Assembly: GCF_004551525.1 (NCBI RefSeq)
Contig: NZ_SATR01000003.1
Coordinates: 62,001-126,000, forward strand
DNA length: 64,000 bases
DNA from: Vibrio ouci
GTDB taxonomy: Bacteria; Pseudomonadota; Gammaproteobacteria; Enterobacterales; Vibrionaceae
Reading direction: 5' to 3'
Positions within the stretch are counted from its first letter, which is position 1. Each line of letters begins with the position of its first letter. Made by a program: the position numbers and the translations under genes. The notes beneath the pieces were generated by a model. The model was not told the DNA's origin and searched no databases. It saw nothing but the letters and a program-made list of their open reading frames with translations. Positions 28,725-37,759 of the stretch are shown here, piece after piece.

Positions 28725-30443
28725 ATGAAAGCTTCTGATGCTATAGCAAAAGTCTTAAGTGCAAATAATGTTACAGTAGGTTTTGAACTTATAGGTGGCA
28801 TGATTGCACATTTAGTTGACAGCATTAATGTGCTAGGGGAAACAAAGCTGATATCACTTCATCATGAGCAAGCAGCTGCTTTTGCTGCTGGTGGTATTGC
28901 ACGAGCGACTAGCAATAAAAGTTTGGGTTTAGCGCTCGGCACTAGTGGACCTGGCGCAACTAATTTGGTGACTGGTATTGCTGATTGTTGGTTAGATAAT
29001 TACCCTTGTATTTTTATAACTGGTCAAGTTAATACACATGAGTTAAAAGGGGACCGCAACATTCGCCAGCAAGGTTTCCAAGAGCTTGATATTGTAAGTA
29101 TCGTTAAAAGCATTACGAAATACGCTGTGCAGATAAAATCAGAAAAAGAAATCATACCTGAGTTACAGAAAGCAATCGATTTAGCTATCACAGGGCGTCC
29201 AGGCCCTGTTCTAATTGATATACCTATGGACTTACAAAGAGCTGAAGTTGAAGAAGAGATGCTTGATTTCCTTAAAGCTAAAGGAAGCAGTGCGACAACT
29301 TCACCTATTTCCGAGCAAGTCTCCCTGCAAGTAACAAGAGTCTTTGATGAGCTCTCAGAAGCTGAGAAACCATTGTTCATTATTGGTGGAGGTGCTGTAA
29401 ATGAAACCAGTTATCCTGATTGGCAGGAGTTAGTGTCTCATCTTAAAATCCCTCATGTTGCAAGTCTAAAGGGCAGTGAGAAGACTATAGCTCTAGATAG
29501 TTATTTAGGTATGATTGGTGCGTACGGAACGAGAGCTGCGAATCATGCGGTACAAAATGCAGACTTAATTATAGTTCTAGGAAGTCGACTAGATGTTAGG
29601 CAAACAGGTGCCGACGTTAATGACTTTGGGAGAAAAGCGACAAAAATTATTCAAATAGATCTAGATCAAGAACAATTGAACAATCGTGTTAAAGGGCATA
29701 TAAATATTCATGCTACTTGCGAGTCATTTTTTCAAGCGCACTTGAGTTTATCAAACTCAATAAGTGAAGCACATTGTGCGTGGAGTATGGAGTTAATGGA
29801 GCATTTTACCCGTTCATTTCAAGATGAATATGAAGAGCTAAATGTTAGTCCATTTAACTTGTGTACGTCGTTGCGTAGTCAATTTAAAGGTAAAGCTACT
29901 CAATTTGTTACAGATGTTGGTAATAATCAAATGTGGATAGCTCATAGTTTGTTTCTGGACAAAGGGCAAATGATACATCATTCTGGCGGTCTAGGAGCTA
30001 TGGGGTTTTCGATTCCAACTTCTATCGGCGTTCACTTTGCTACGGGAGAAAATGTTGTTTCGATATCAGGTGATGGTGGAGCTCAGTTAAATATCCAAGA
30101 GCTTGATATCATTGCTCGCGAAAACTTACCTATCTTAACTATTATATTGAATAATAAATCTCTTGGAATGGTTCGTGCTTTTCAGGAAATGTATTTTGAT
30201 GGGCGAAATCAATCTACTTTCTGGCAAGGCTATAGCTCGTCTTTCTGTAACCTAGGTCAAGCATATCAAATGAAGTCAGTATTGGTTAGCACTATCGATG
30301 AGTTTAATCAGGCAATCAAAATATTCATAGAAAATCCTTTACCTACACTAATAGAAGTAATGATGGTTGATGCTAGAGATTGTAGACCTCGCCTTGCATT
30401 TGGTAACCCAATAGATAAGCAGTACCCTCTCGGTGACTTTTGA
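28725..30443 (+). CDS. TPP-dependent carboligase, YerE-like (branched-sugar formation)
   Basis: This 572-residue acetolactate-synthase-like enzyme has the cofactor-activating Glu48 in LHHEQAAAFAAGG, a central FAD/nucleotide-type domain, and the TPP/Mg loop ISGDGGAQLN...ILNNKSLG around residue 447. In CDP-dideoxysugar loci the known member is YerE, which adds a two-carbon unit from pyruvate to C4 of CDP-3,6-dideoxy-4-ketoglucose, giving yersiniose-type branched sugars. Its position right after ddhDABC strongly supports that role. A housekeeping acetolactate synthase is unlikely, since no small-subunit or ilv genes are nearby. Confidence 0.82.
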   Translation: MKASDAIAKVLSANNVTVGFELIGGMIAHLVDSINVLGETKLISLHHEQAAAFAAGGIARATSNKSLGLALGTSGPGATNLVTGIADCWLDNYPCIFITGQVNTHELKGDRNIRQQGFQELDIVSIVKSITKYAVQIKSEKEIIPELQKAIDLAITGRPGPVLIDIPMDLQRAEVEEEMLDFLKAKGSSATTSPISEQVSLQVTRVFDELSEAEKPLFIIGGGAVNETSYPDWQELVSHLKIPHVASLKGSEKTIALDSYLGMIGAYGTRAANHAVQNADLIIVLGSRLDVRQTGADVNDFGRKATKIIQIDLDQEQLNNRVKGHINIHATCESFFQAHLSLSNSISEAHCAWSMELMEHFTRSFQDEYEELNVSPFNLCTSLRSQFKGKATQFVTDVGNNQMWIAHSLFLDKGQMIHHSGGLGAMGFSIPTSIGVHFATGENVVSISGDGGAQLNIQELDIIARENLPILTIILNNKSLGMVRAFQEMYFDGRNQSTFWQGYSSSFCNLGQAYQMKSVLVSTIDEFNQAIKIFIENPLPTLIEVMMVDARDCRPRLAFGNPIDKQYPLGDF

Positions 30444-31438
30444 TGTCAGTTGATATTGAAGATCTAAAACTTATCGCGAAAAAGTTAACATCAGACTTTG
30501 AGTTTTATAGAGAACAAAGGGTGTTTATTACAGGAGGCACCGGTTTTTTCGGAAAATGGCTGCTTGAATCATTTATCTATCTAAATGAAGTACATAGTTT
30601 GAATGTATCAGTAACTATATTGTCCAGATCTCCTAGTAAATTTAAAAGAGATTTTCCCAGACTATTTAATCATAAAAACTTCAGATTTTTGCAGGGCGAC
30701 ATACGCAGTGTTCACGACATAAAAGGAAGCTATGACTTAATTATTCATGCTGCGACAGATGTTTCAACTGAGCTAAATAAGTCAAATCCTGAACTGATGC
30801 GCAGTACTATAATGGATGGAGCTATCAAAATCTGTGAGTTGGCTGAAAAATCTAATTGTAAACGTATTTTATATACAAGTTCTGGCGCTGTGTATGGACC
30901 GCAACCTGAAACCATGGATAAAATGTCAGAGAGCTTTGTAAACAATCCTGATTTTGACTTTGAAGATGCGTATTCCTCAGCGAAGCGGGAGTCCGAAAAA
31001 TACTTTAGATACAACTCTCCTTGTGACATCGTTATTGCAAGGTGCTTTTCTTTTGCTGGTCCATATCTACCATTGAATGGAACATACGCATTTGGTAACT
31101 TTATTAACGACCATGTTAATAAGAGAGACACAGTAATAAAAAGTGATGGAAGCTCTCTTCGTTCTTATATGTATAGTGCCGATCTGGTTATATGGTTGTT
31201 ACGGATATTATCTTCTGGAAAAAATCGGGATATGTATAACGTAGGATCATCTTCTTCTATTAGTATAAAAGACTTAGCTGAAAAGATTAGCACTACAAGG
31301 GTAAAAGTGTTAGGTGCAAAAGATAACAACAAAAATCGTTATATACCTTCAGTAGAAAAAGCTAGGATAGAGCTAGACTTAAAAGAGAACTACAATATTG
31401 AACAAATAATAAATAAAACAAAGGCGTTTTATAAATGA
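30443..31438 (+). CDS. NAD-dependent sugar reductase/epimerase, YerF-like
   Basis: This SDR protein of about 331 residues has VFITGGTGFFGKWLL near residue 27 and a YSSAK catalytic pair around residue 175. Its partner position directly after the YerE-like gene (TGATG overlap, start chosen at ATG 30443) suggests that it reduces the side-chain ketone of the branched sugar, as YerF does, to complete a CDP-yersiniose-type donor. The function is inferred from neighbours, as sequence alone gives only extended-SDR membership. The last four bases overlap the next gene. Confidence 0.72.
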   Translation: MSVDIEDLKLIAKKLTSDFEFYREQRVFITGGTGFFGKWLLESFIYLNEVHSLNVSVTILSRSPSKFKRDFPRLFNHKNFRFLQGDIRSVHDIKGSYDLIIHAATDVSTELNKSNPELMRSTIMDGAIKICELAEKSNCKRILYTSSGAVYGPQPETMDKMSESFVNNPDFDFEDAYSSAKRESEKYFRYNSPCDIVIARCFSFAGPYLPLNGTYAFGNFINDHVNKRDTVIKSDGSSLRSYMYSADLVIWLLRILSSGKNRDMYNVGSSSSISIKDLAEKISTTRVKVLGAKDNNKNRYIPSVEKARIELDLKENYNIEQIINKTKAFYK

Positions 31439-32466
31439 ACTGTAAGTCACAACTTTTGCAGCCATTAGTTAGTATTTGTATCCCTACCTACAATGCAGCC
31501 AAATATATAGTTGAAACCTTAGAGTCTATTTCAAGGCAAACTTATAAAAATATCGAAATTATTGTTGGTGATAATGCATCTAGTGATGATACTGAACGTT
31601 TGGTAGATGATTTTAAAAAAACAAGTGGCCTAGAAATAATATACTATAAGAATGAAAATAATTTGGGATATTCTGGGAATTGCAACAAGTTAATAAAACA
31701 AGCCAAAGGAGAATTTGTTGCAATCTATCATTCTGATGATATTTATCACGATAGGATTGTTGAACATCAAGTCTCTTTGTTGCTTGAAAATAAAGAAGTT
31801 GCAGGATGTTTTACAAATTACTCGTATATAGATGAAAAGGGAAATGATACAACACGCGGATGTCAATTTGAGGTCAATAATTCATGGATGACTATATTCA
31901 ATCATGATGACTATATAGTTAATATACTTGACAAGTTTAGAAATCCTTTTTTTTGTCCTAGTTCACTTGTTCGAAAAGATATTTATCAAACAGTTGGCGG
32001 TTACAACGAACGTATCAAGTTCATTGAAGACCAGGATATGTGGATTCGAATACTAGAGAACAACAGCATGGCTGTTATAAATAAAAAATTAGTAAAATAT
32101 AGAATCCATGAAGCACAAGGAAGTTCAGTATACACTAATATTAATAGAAAAAGCGAGAGCCCTATGATCTCTCACATCCGTAGCTACTTGTTAGAAAAAT
32201 ATGGTGAAGAACGTTATACAATAAGTTACAAGTTCAAAGTTGATAGGCTTTTAGCTATAGATGATATTAGATTTGCTTTTTATTTGGTAAAAAAAGGGTG
32301 TAACCAACCAATATATTCCAAATATCATGAATTTATAAGGTGCTCTAAAGCGAAATATTTGCTTAGTGTTTCTGATATCAGATTTGTGAAATTTTTTGTT
32401 TTGCAGTGGCTTCCAGTTTCTATAACATACTTAGCACTCAAATTAGTTATTAAGGTAAGAAGTTGA
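31435..32466 (+). CDS. Glycosyltransferase family 2
   Basis: This 343-residue inverting GT-A enzyme opens with LVSICIPTYNAAKYIVETLESI. It has the nucleotide-binding DNASSDDT, then the DxD-like HSDDIYHD motif near residue 103 and ED-W in IEDQDMWIRI. It is probably one of the O-unit assembling transferases at the cytoplasmic membrane surface. The linkage is unknown. Overlaps with both neighbours (ATGA before, TTGA after) indicate one transcript. Confidence 0.88.
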   Translation: MNCKSQLLQPLVSICIPTYNAAKYIVETLESISRQTYKNIEIIVGDNASSDDTERLVDDFKKTSGLEIIYYKNENNLGYSGNCNKLIKQAKGEFVAIYHSDDIYHDRIVEHQVSLLLENKEVAGCFTNYSYIDEKGNDTTRGCQFEVNNSWMTIFNHDDYIVNILDKFRNPFFCPSSLVRKDIYQTVGGYNERIKFIEDQDMWIRILENNSMAVINKKLVKYRIHEAQGSSVYTNINRKSESPMISHIRSYLLEKYGEERYTISYKFKVDRLLAIDDIRFAFYLVKKGCNQPIYSKYHEFIRCSKAKYLLSVSDIRFVKFFVLQWLPVSITYLALKLVIKVRS

Positions 32467-33458
32467 AAATTGTTTACGTCGACTACAAATATCATTACGG
32501 GAAAAAAGAGCTTGGATTAAATACGATAGCGCTCGATGGCTTTATTGCGTCTTTCGAGCAATTGGGTCACTTGGTTTTTCCTTTTTTTTATGATGAACTG
32601 TCAGGCGACAGAGAAAAGCTGCATATGGAGCTCGTAAAGTTTTGCGATAAAGAAAAGCCTGATCTAATTTTCTTTCTATTGTCTCACGATTTGTTTTGTG
32701 GAAAAGTGATTAGCGAGCTTTCCAAGAAATATATTACAATGAATTTCTTTGGTGATGATCATTGGCGTTTCGATAACTTTACAAAGAAGCTAGCAAACTC
32801 TTTCACCTACTGTATTACGACTGACCCTTTTTCAGTTAAGAAGTATGGAGACATTGGTGTTAAGAACAACCTAATATTAAGCCAGTGGGCTGCGTTGGAA
32901 ATTAAAGAACAAGCCCGTGATGAGGTTGTCAGTTACGAGTATGATATATCCTTTATTGGGGGTAAAAATCCATACAGAGAATGGGTTGTTGAGCATTTAT
33001 TGTCCTTAGGCCTTCATGTGGAATGTTTCGGTGTAGGATGGAAAAATGGACCTGTATCTTCATATGAAATGAGTAATATATTTAAGAAATCTAAAATTAA
33101 CTTGAACATATCTAATAGCTGTTCATATGACTTAAGGTTTTTTTGGAAGAAACCACTTTCATTTTTAAGACAGCTTCGTAGTATTAAAACGTCTTCGCAG
33201 ATAAAAGCGAGAAACTTTGAAATACCAGCACTCAATGGATTCCAATTAACGGATTATGTACCTTTCTTAGAAAGGTATTTCAGTATCGGGAATGAAATTT
33301 GTTGCTACAGTGACATTAATGACCTTGTTGATATGATTAACTATTTCCTTGAGTGCGACGAGGAGCGGGAGCGTATTAAGGCAGCTTCTTATAATCGAGC
33401 AATAAAAGAACATTTTTATATCAATAGAATCCTCCCAATTCTAGATGAAATCAAATAG
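32463..33458 (+). CDS. CgeB-like glycosyltransferase
   Basis: This 331-residue protein has the features of the CgeB/Glyco_trans_1_2 group: an N-terminal GT-B half with DLIFFLLSHD, then DISFIGGKNPYREWVV and the C-terminal QIKARNFEIPALNGFQLTDY with the conserved Glu, which in this family lies in the donor site. It starts at TTG inside the previous stop (TTGA). It is likely an O-unit transferase. The donor is unknown. Base composition is low-GC like its neighbours from yerE to wzy. Confidence 0.72.
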   Translation: MKIVYVDYKYHYGKKELGLNTIALDGFIASFEQLGHLVFPFFYDELSGDREKLHMELVKFCDKEKPDLIFFLLSHDLFCGKVISELSKKYITMNFFGDDHWRFDNFTKKLANSFTYCITTDPFSVKKYGDIGVKNNLILSQWAALEIKEQARDEVVSYEYDISFIGGKNPYREWVVEHLLSLGLHVECFGVGWKNGPVSSYEMSNIFKKSKINLNISNSCSYDLRFFWKKPLSFLRQLRSIKTSSQIKARNFEIPALNGFQLTDYVPFLERYFSIGNEICCYSDINDLVDMINYFLECDEERERIKAASYNRAIKEHFYINRILPILDEIK

Positions 33459-33509
33459 CTCTTATTTGACAAAGTTTAACTATTTTTACGTGATTTTGTA
33501 GAGGTTTTT

Positions 33510-34529
33510 TTGAACAATAACTTATCGTTAGTGATTCCCGGATTCAGTGAAAACTCAATTTTCGATCCACTAGATTTAAAGGTGAACAGAGATAATTGTA
33601 TGTCATCGTTTCACCAACTTAAACAAGGGCTAGCCTCTTTGGGATTTGACTTGTCCACGTGTGATATAAACACAGAGGAAAACTCCAGGATATCCTTGCA
33701 TTTCGATGTAAATAGCCCGGTAGAACTAAAGTCTCCAATTAATTATCTTATTTTGCAAGAAAGTGAAGTTATTAATCCGTTTGGTTGGAGCCGGGACTTA
33801 CATAGAAAGTTCGACAGAGTTTTTACATGGAACGATGAGTTAGTTGATAATGTACTCTATTTTAAGCTGAATTTTTCTCATAAGTTTCCTGACAAAGAAA
33901 AGTGGGAAAGGAATATTGTTTCTTGGGAAGAAAAGAAGCTTTGCACTTTAATCTCGGGAAATAAGATGGTTAAGCATAAGTATGAACTATACTCAGAGAG
34001 AGTTAAGGCTATTAACTGGTTCCAGGCGAATACCAAAATTTGCGAATTTGATTTTTATGGTATGGGATGGGACCTACCCTCCTTTAATAATAGATACATT
34101 AATCATATAATAAAAAGAATACCATTTTATAAAGTTTTCGTCTCAAAACATGAACGTTATCGTGGTTCCGTAGAAAACAAGAATAGCGTGTTGAGAAAAT
34201 ACAAGTTTGCAATTTGTTTTGAAAACGCAAAGGAAATACCAGGGTATATTACTGAAAAGATATTTGACTGTTTTTTTGCCGGCTGCGTGCCTATTTACTA
34301 TGGTGCTCCCAATATTTCTTCTCACATTCCTAAATCATGCTATGTGGATTTTAGAGACTTTAGTGGCTACGAAGAATTGTATCAATTTATAGTTAATATG
34401 CCCAAAGAAACTTACCTATCTTATATAACATCTATTGAAGAGTATATATATAGTGCACGATCATTGCCTTTTAACAGTGAGTGCTTCAGAGACACTATAG
34501 TGGGACATATTCAGAGTGATTTTGAGTAA
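33510..34529 (+). CDS. GT10-family fucosyltransferase-like glycosyltransferase
   Basis: This 339-residue protein carries the alpha-1,3/4-fucosyltransferase (GT10) signature in its C-terminal half: KFAICFENAKEIPGYITEKI followed by FDCFFAGCVPIYYGAPN. GT10 enzymes use GDP-L-fucose. Since this locus makes GDP-L-colitose (3-deoxyfucose), it is the best candidate colitosyltransferase. It starts at TTG 33510 with an AGAGG site five bases upstream. The GTG start of wzx lies within its last codons. Confidence 0.82.
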   Translation: MNNNLSLVIPGFSENSIFDPLDLKVNRDNCMSSFHQLKQGLASLGFDLSTCDINTEENSRISLHFDVNSPVELKSPINYLILQESEVINPFGWSRDLHRKFDRVFTWNDELVDNVLYFKLNFSHKFPDKEKWERNIVSWEEKKLCTLISGNKMVKHKYELYSERVKAINWFQANTKICEFDFYGMGWDLPSFNNRYINHIIKRIPFYKVFVSKHERYRGSVENKNSVLRKYKFAICFENAKEIPGYITEKIFDCFFAGCVPIYYGAPNISSHIPKSCYVDFRDFSGYEELYQFIVNMPKETYLSYITSIEEYIYSARSLPFNSECFRDTIVGHIQSDFE

Positions 34530-35943
34530 TAAATCGGATTTTATCATTCTCCTCGCTGGAAGGTTAATACAGGTTGCTCTGACATTAGTGGCTTTGAGAG
34601 TTTCTACTACAATTCTCCCACAGCTAGAGATGGGGTATGTCTACTACCTCATTGTATTACAATCTTTTTTTACTTTGTTTCTTATTAGTCCTGTTGGTCA
34701 GTTTTTTAATAGGCAAGCATCGAAGTGGTATGATAATAATATAATTTATTCTAACTACATCAAGCAAGTAGTTTATATATCTTTAATATCTGTTCTATCT
34801 ACTATTGTTTTGTTTTTTGCTAAGTTATTGGGCTACGATCTTCCGTCGTACTCTTTATTGGTTGTTTCCTCGTGCTTAGTTTTAAGTCAGAGTTCCAACC
34901 AAACGATTGTACCCCTGTTAAATATGCTTGGTCATCGTAGGGCTTTTGTATCTTTTAGTCTTATTACAGCTATATTTTCGTTGCTGATGTCATTTATTTT
35001 CATTACCTTTTTTGGAGCGACGGCATTTTCTTGGTTGCTTGGTATAGTTGTCGGAAATTTAATTGTAACGATTATTGCTACACTTTGGTTTAAAACTACT
35101 TTGACTAACAATCAATCTAACGCAGGTATTGATTTAGCTCAGCTGCGGAGGTTTTGTTTACCTATTGCTATTGCCACTATATTTATGTGGTTTTTAAACT
35201 CAGGCTATAGGATGGTAGTTGAAGGTGTCTATGGATTAGAATTTCTAGCTTTTTTAGGTGTCGGACTTTCTGTATCGAGTCAAGTTTTTTCTATAGCCGA
35301 GTCTCTTTTAACTCAGTACTTTATCCCAGGATTATTTAAGAAGTCGGAGGTTGATTGTGAAATATCTCGGACTAACCTGGTTAATTCATACTTTTCTCTA
35401 GTCATACCACTTTACGTCTCGCTGGCCTTATTCTTGACTCACTCAATTGAATATTTTTTTCCATATATAATTGCAGAGCAGTATTATGATGCTTATCACT
35501 TTGCGATATATGGCGCTTGGATCGAGTTAGGTAGAGTTTTGACGAATGCATTTGCGATTGTAAGTCAAGTTGAGCGTAAGACTTCTAAGTTTTTGTTTCC
35601 ATATGCGTTTGGCGCAGTGTTTTTATTTCTGTCTATGAGCCTAAACAATGAATTTTACAGTGTGGTTAGTATAGAAACCTTACTGGTAACTTCTGGATTT
35701 ATTGTTCTTATTACAATGTACTTTTTTATGAAAAGAAGCCTTAAATTCACTATTCCAATAAAGGGCATTGTATTGTTTAACCTTTTTACTTTACCGGCAA
35801 TAATCTTTTTCAACCTATTTAATATTCCAACTAGCATATCTATAGCAAGTTTGATTTTATGCTTCATTGGCGGTTTGATTTACATCCTTGGTGTTTTTCT
35901 AGCCTATTTTTTCAGTTTTAAGTACCTAGAGGTAAAATTGTGA
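34516..35943 (+). CDS. wzx: O-antigen flippase Wzx
   Basis: This 475-residue very hydrophobic protein has about 12 predicted transmembrane segments and the MOP/PST exporter pattern (for example MGYVYYLIVLQSFFTLFLI near the N-terminus). It moves the undecaprenyl-linked O unit across the inner membrane. It starts at GTG 34516 (or TTG 34522), overlapping the GT10 gene. It is followed by the polymerase candidate. Identity rests on topology and locus position, since Wzx sequences diverge strongly. Confidence 0.85.
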   Translation: MILSNKSDFIILLAGRLIQVALTLVALRVSTTILPQLEMGYVYYLIVLQSFFTLFLISPVGQFFNRQASKWYDNNIIYSNYIKQVVYISLISVLSTIVLFFAKLLGYDLPSYSLLVVSSCLVLSQSSNQTIVPLLNMLGHRRAFVSFSLITAIFSLLMSFIFITFFGATAFSWLLGIVVGNLIVTIIATLWFKTTLTNNQSNAGIDLAQLRRFCLPIAIATIFMWFLNSGYRMVVEGVYGLEFLAFLGVGLSVSSQVFSIAESLLTQYFIPGLFKKSEVDCEISRTNLVNSYFSLVIPLYVSLALFLTHSIEYFFPYIIAEQYYDAYHFAIYGAWIELGRVLTNAFAIVSQVERKTSKFLFPYAFGAVFLFLSMSLNNEFYSVVSIETLLVTSGFIVLITMYFFMKRSLKFTIPIKGIVLFNLFTLPAIIFFNLFNIPTSISIASLILCFIGGLIYILGVFLAYFFSFKYLEVKL

Positions 35944-35956
35944 GTCGAGGTTGTAA

Positions 35957-36964
35957 ATGAACAACGAAACAGGATATTTGTATCGTTTTGCTCTTTTATT
36001 TAGTGTATATAGTAGCCTTGTCTTAGTTATCTATCTAACTCTAGGAAATGCTGTTTACACTTCTACACCTGATGCTAATACTTTATCTATTCACTTGAAT
36101 GTATGGAGAGACTATGTATCAAGGTTTGATACCATATTCGATTTACTGATATATGGCGATATTGTTCTTCCTACATTGATATATTATTATGTTCCACACT
36201 ACGTGGGTAATGGGCTGGTTTCTGTCGCTATATTGTATTATTTTTGTCGCTATCGCTTTACCCCTTTAACTATAACGTTTGTGATTGCACTCCTCGTTTT
36301 TTTATCATATCACACTCTTATCTATAATAAGGATCTATGGTTTTTTGCTAGTACATTGGCGATCTTTCACTTCACTTTTCGAATGCGAGTTTCTTTTAGT
36401 CTTAGTAAATTAGTTATTTTGATAGTCCCACTAATTTGTTTAGAGTTGCTAAGGAGAGGCTCTTCTTTGATAGTGATTTTATTTCTATTTCTATTCTTCG
36501 TTAAGCAACCAGTTCGATTACTAATTATAGTTCCACTAATATTGATGTCTCAGTATTCTTTGAGTTACTTTGATGATATCCACATCCTAAACCGAATAGT
36601 GCAAGTTGCTAACAAGATATCGAATGGAGAAAGTTTAAGCTATTTACATCGGGTAATTAATAATCTCGTATCAATGGCCATCATACCTTTTAGGTATTTG
36701 AGATTCGACCTTAATGTTATTTCACAGTATCTATTTGGTTGTGTTATTCTATTTTCAATATTTTTACCAACGATTAATATGCAGTTATTTAGGAGGAGTT
36801 TGCAGCCAGGAATTCTATATATATCTAGAGAAAAAATATTTTACATGATATTGTTAATATCTATAGTGCCTTTCCCACACCCTAGGTATTTAATTGGTTT
36901 TTTACCTCTTTGCCTGCTAGTATCCTCAAATGAAATATATGGTAAAACTAAGGTGATGAAATGA
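35957..36964 (+). CDS. wzy: Putative O-antigen polymerase Wzy
   Basis: This 335-residue integral membrane protein has roughly ten hydrophobic segments and a charged loop at about residues 195-225 (IHILNRIVQVANKISNGE), resembling the EpsG/Wzy type. No signature is strong enough alone. The assignment follows from topology, its place next to wzx, and the absence of another polymerase candidate in the locus. It overlaps the following GT2 by four bases. Confidence 0.7.
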   Translation: MNNETGYLYRFALLFSVYSSLVLVIYLTLGNAVYTSTPDANTLSIHLNVWRDYVSRFDTIFDLLIYGDIVLPTLIYYYVPHYVGNGLVSVAILYYFCRYRFTPLTITFVIALLVFLSYHTLIYNKDLWFFASTLAIFHFTFRMRVSFSLSKLVILIVPLICLELLRRGSSLIVILFLFLFFVKQPVRLLIIVPLILMSQYSLSYFDDIHILNRIVQVANKISNGESLSYLHRVINNLVSMAIIPFRYLRFDLNVISQYLFGCVILFSIFLPTINMQLFRRSLQPGILYISREKIFYMILLISIVPFPHPRYLIGFLPLCLLVSSNEIYGKTKVMK

Positions 36965-37734
36965 CCGAGTCCGTATCTGTTATAATTCCTTGCTATAATG
37001 TTGAAGAAACAGTAGTTAGAGCGCTTGATTCTATTTTTGGACAATCATATCCTATCTTTGAGGTCATCTGTGTAGATGATTGTTCAACAGATAATACGAA
37101 AGATGTTATTTTAGATTATAAAGACTGTCGTGTTAAGTATATTAAAAATATAAAGAATTCAGGCCCTTCTTATTCTCGTAATATAGGTTTTAAACAATCT
37201 GTTGGAAGTATTGTTGCCTTTCTTGATGCTGATGATTATTGGCATTCTGACAAGGTAAAAGCGCAAATAGCACTATTACGTTACTTCGACTTTGAGGTTG
37301 TTTCTTGTTCTTATTTTGATGGAGAGTTACACAGGGTAAAGGAGACTATCGGATATAGAATCCTGACTTTAAGTGAAATAATGCTCTCGAACATTATATC
37401 GACACCCTCTGTACTTATGCATCGTAGCGCTTTCTTATTATTTAATGAGGAAATGAAATATTCTGAGGACTTCGATTTATGGCTTAGGTTGATTAGGAAT
37501 GGTTCACGGTTTGGATATATAAATAAGGACTTGGTATATCTGGATAAGCTTTCTTTTGGTGAAGGAGGTTTGAGTTCAGATCTCTTATCTATGGAGCTAG
37601 GTGAGATTAAAACTATATGGAATAACTCGACTAAAATATACGAAAAAACGTTTTACTGTATTTATTCTTTAGTTAAATTTTTACGTAGGTTGTTTATCGT
37701 ATACAGGCGTAAGATTAAGTCTTTCTCTAACTAG
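36961..37734 (+). CDS. Glycosyltransferase family 2
   Basis: This 257-residue GT2 protein has SVSVIIPCYNVEETVVRALDSI at the start, DDCSTDNTKD, the DxD motif FLDADDYW near residue 90, and SEDFDLWLRL later. Its length is somewhat short but complete. It is the last intact + strand gene before decayed IS3-family sequence. It is probably an O-unit transferase of unknown specificity. Confidence 0.87.
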   Translation: MTESVSVIIPCYNVEETVVRALDSIFGQSYPIFEVICVDDCSTDNTKDVILDYKDCRVKYIKNIKNSGPSYSRNIGFKQSVGSIVAFLDADDYWHSDKVKAQIALLRYFDFEVVSCSYFDGELHRVKETIGYRILTLSEIMLSNIISTPSVLMHRSAFLLFNEEMKYSEDFDLWLRLIRNGSRFGYINKDLVYLDKLSFGEGGLSSDLLSMELGEIKTIWNNSTKIYEKTFYCIYSLVKFLRRLFIVYRRKIKSFSN

Positions 37735-37759
37735 ATGTTTAATTGTTGAGATGAAATAT

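Noticed and set aside
30443-31438. YerF-like gene as UDP-glucose 4-epimerase (galE)
   Set aside because: It is an extended SDR of similar size, but its motifs are not GalE-like. It is translationally coupled to the TPP carboligase, which favours the branched-sugar reductase role.
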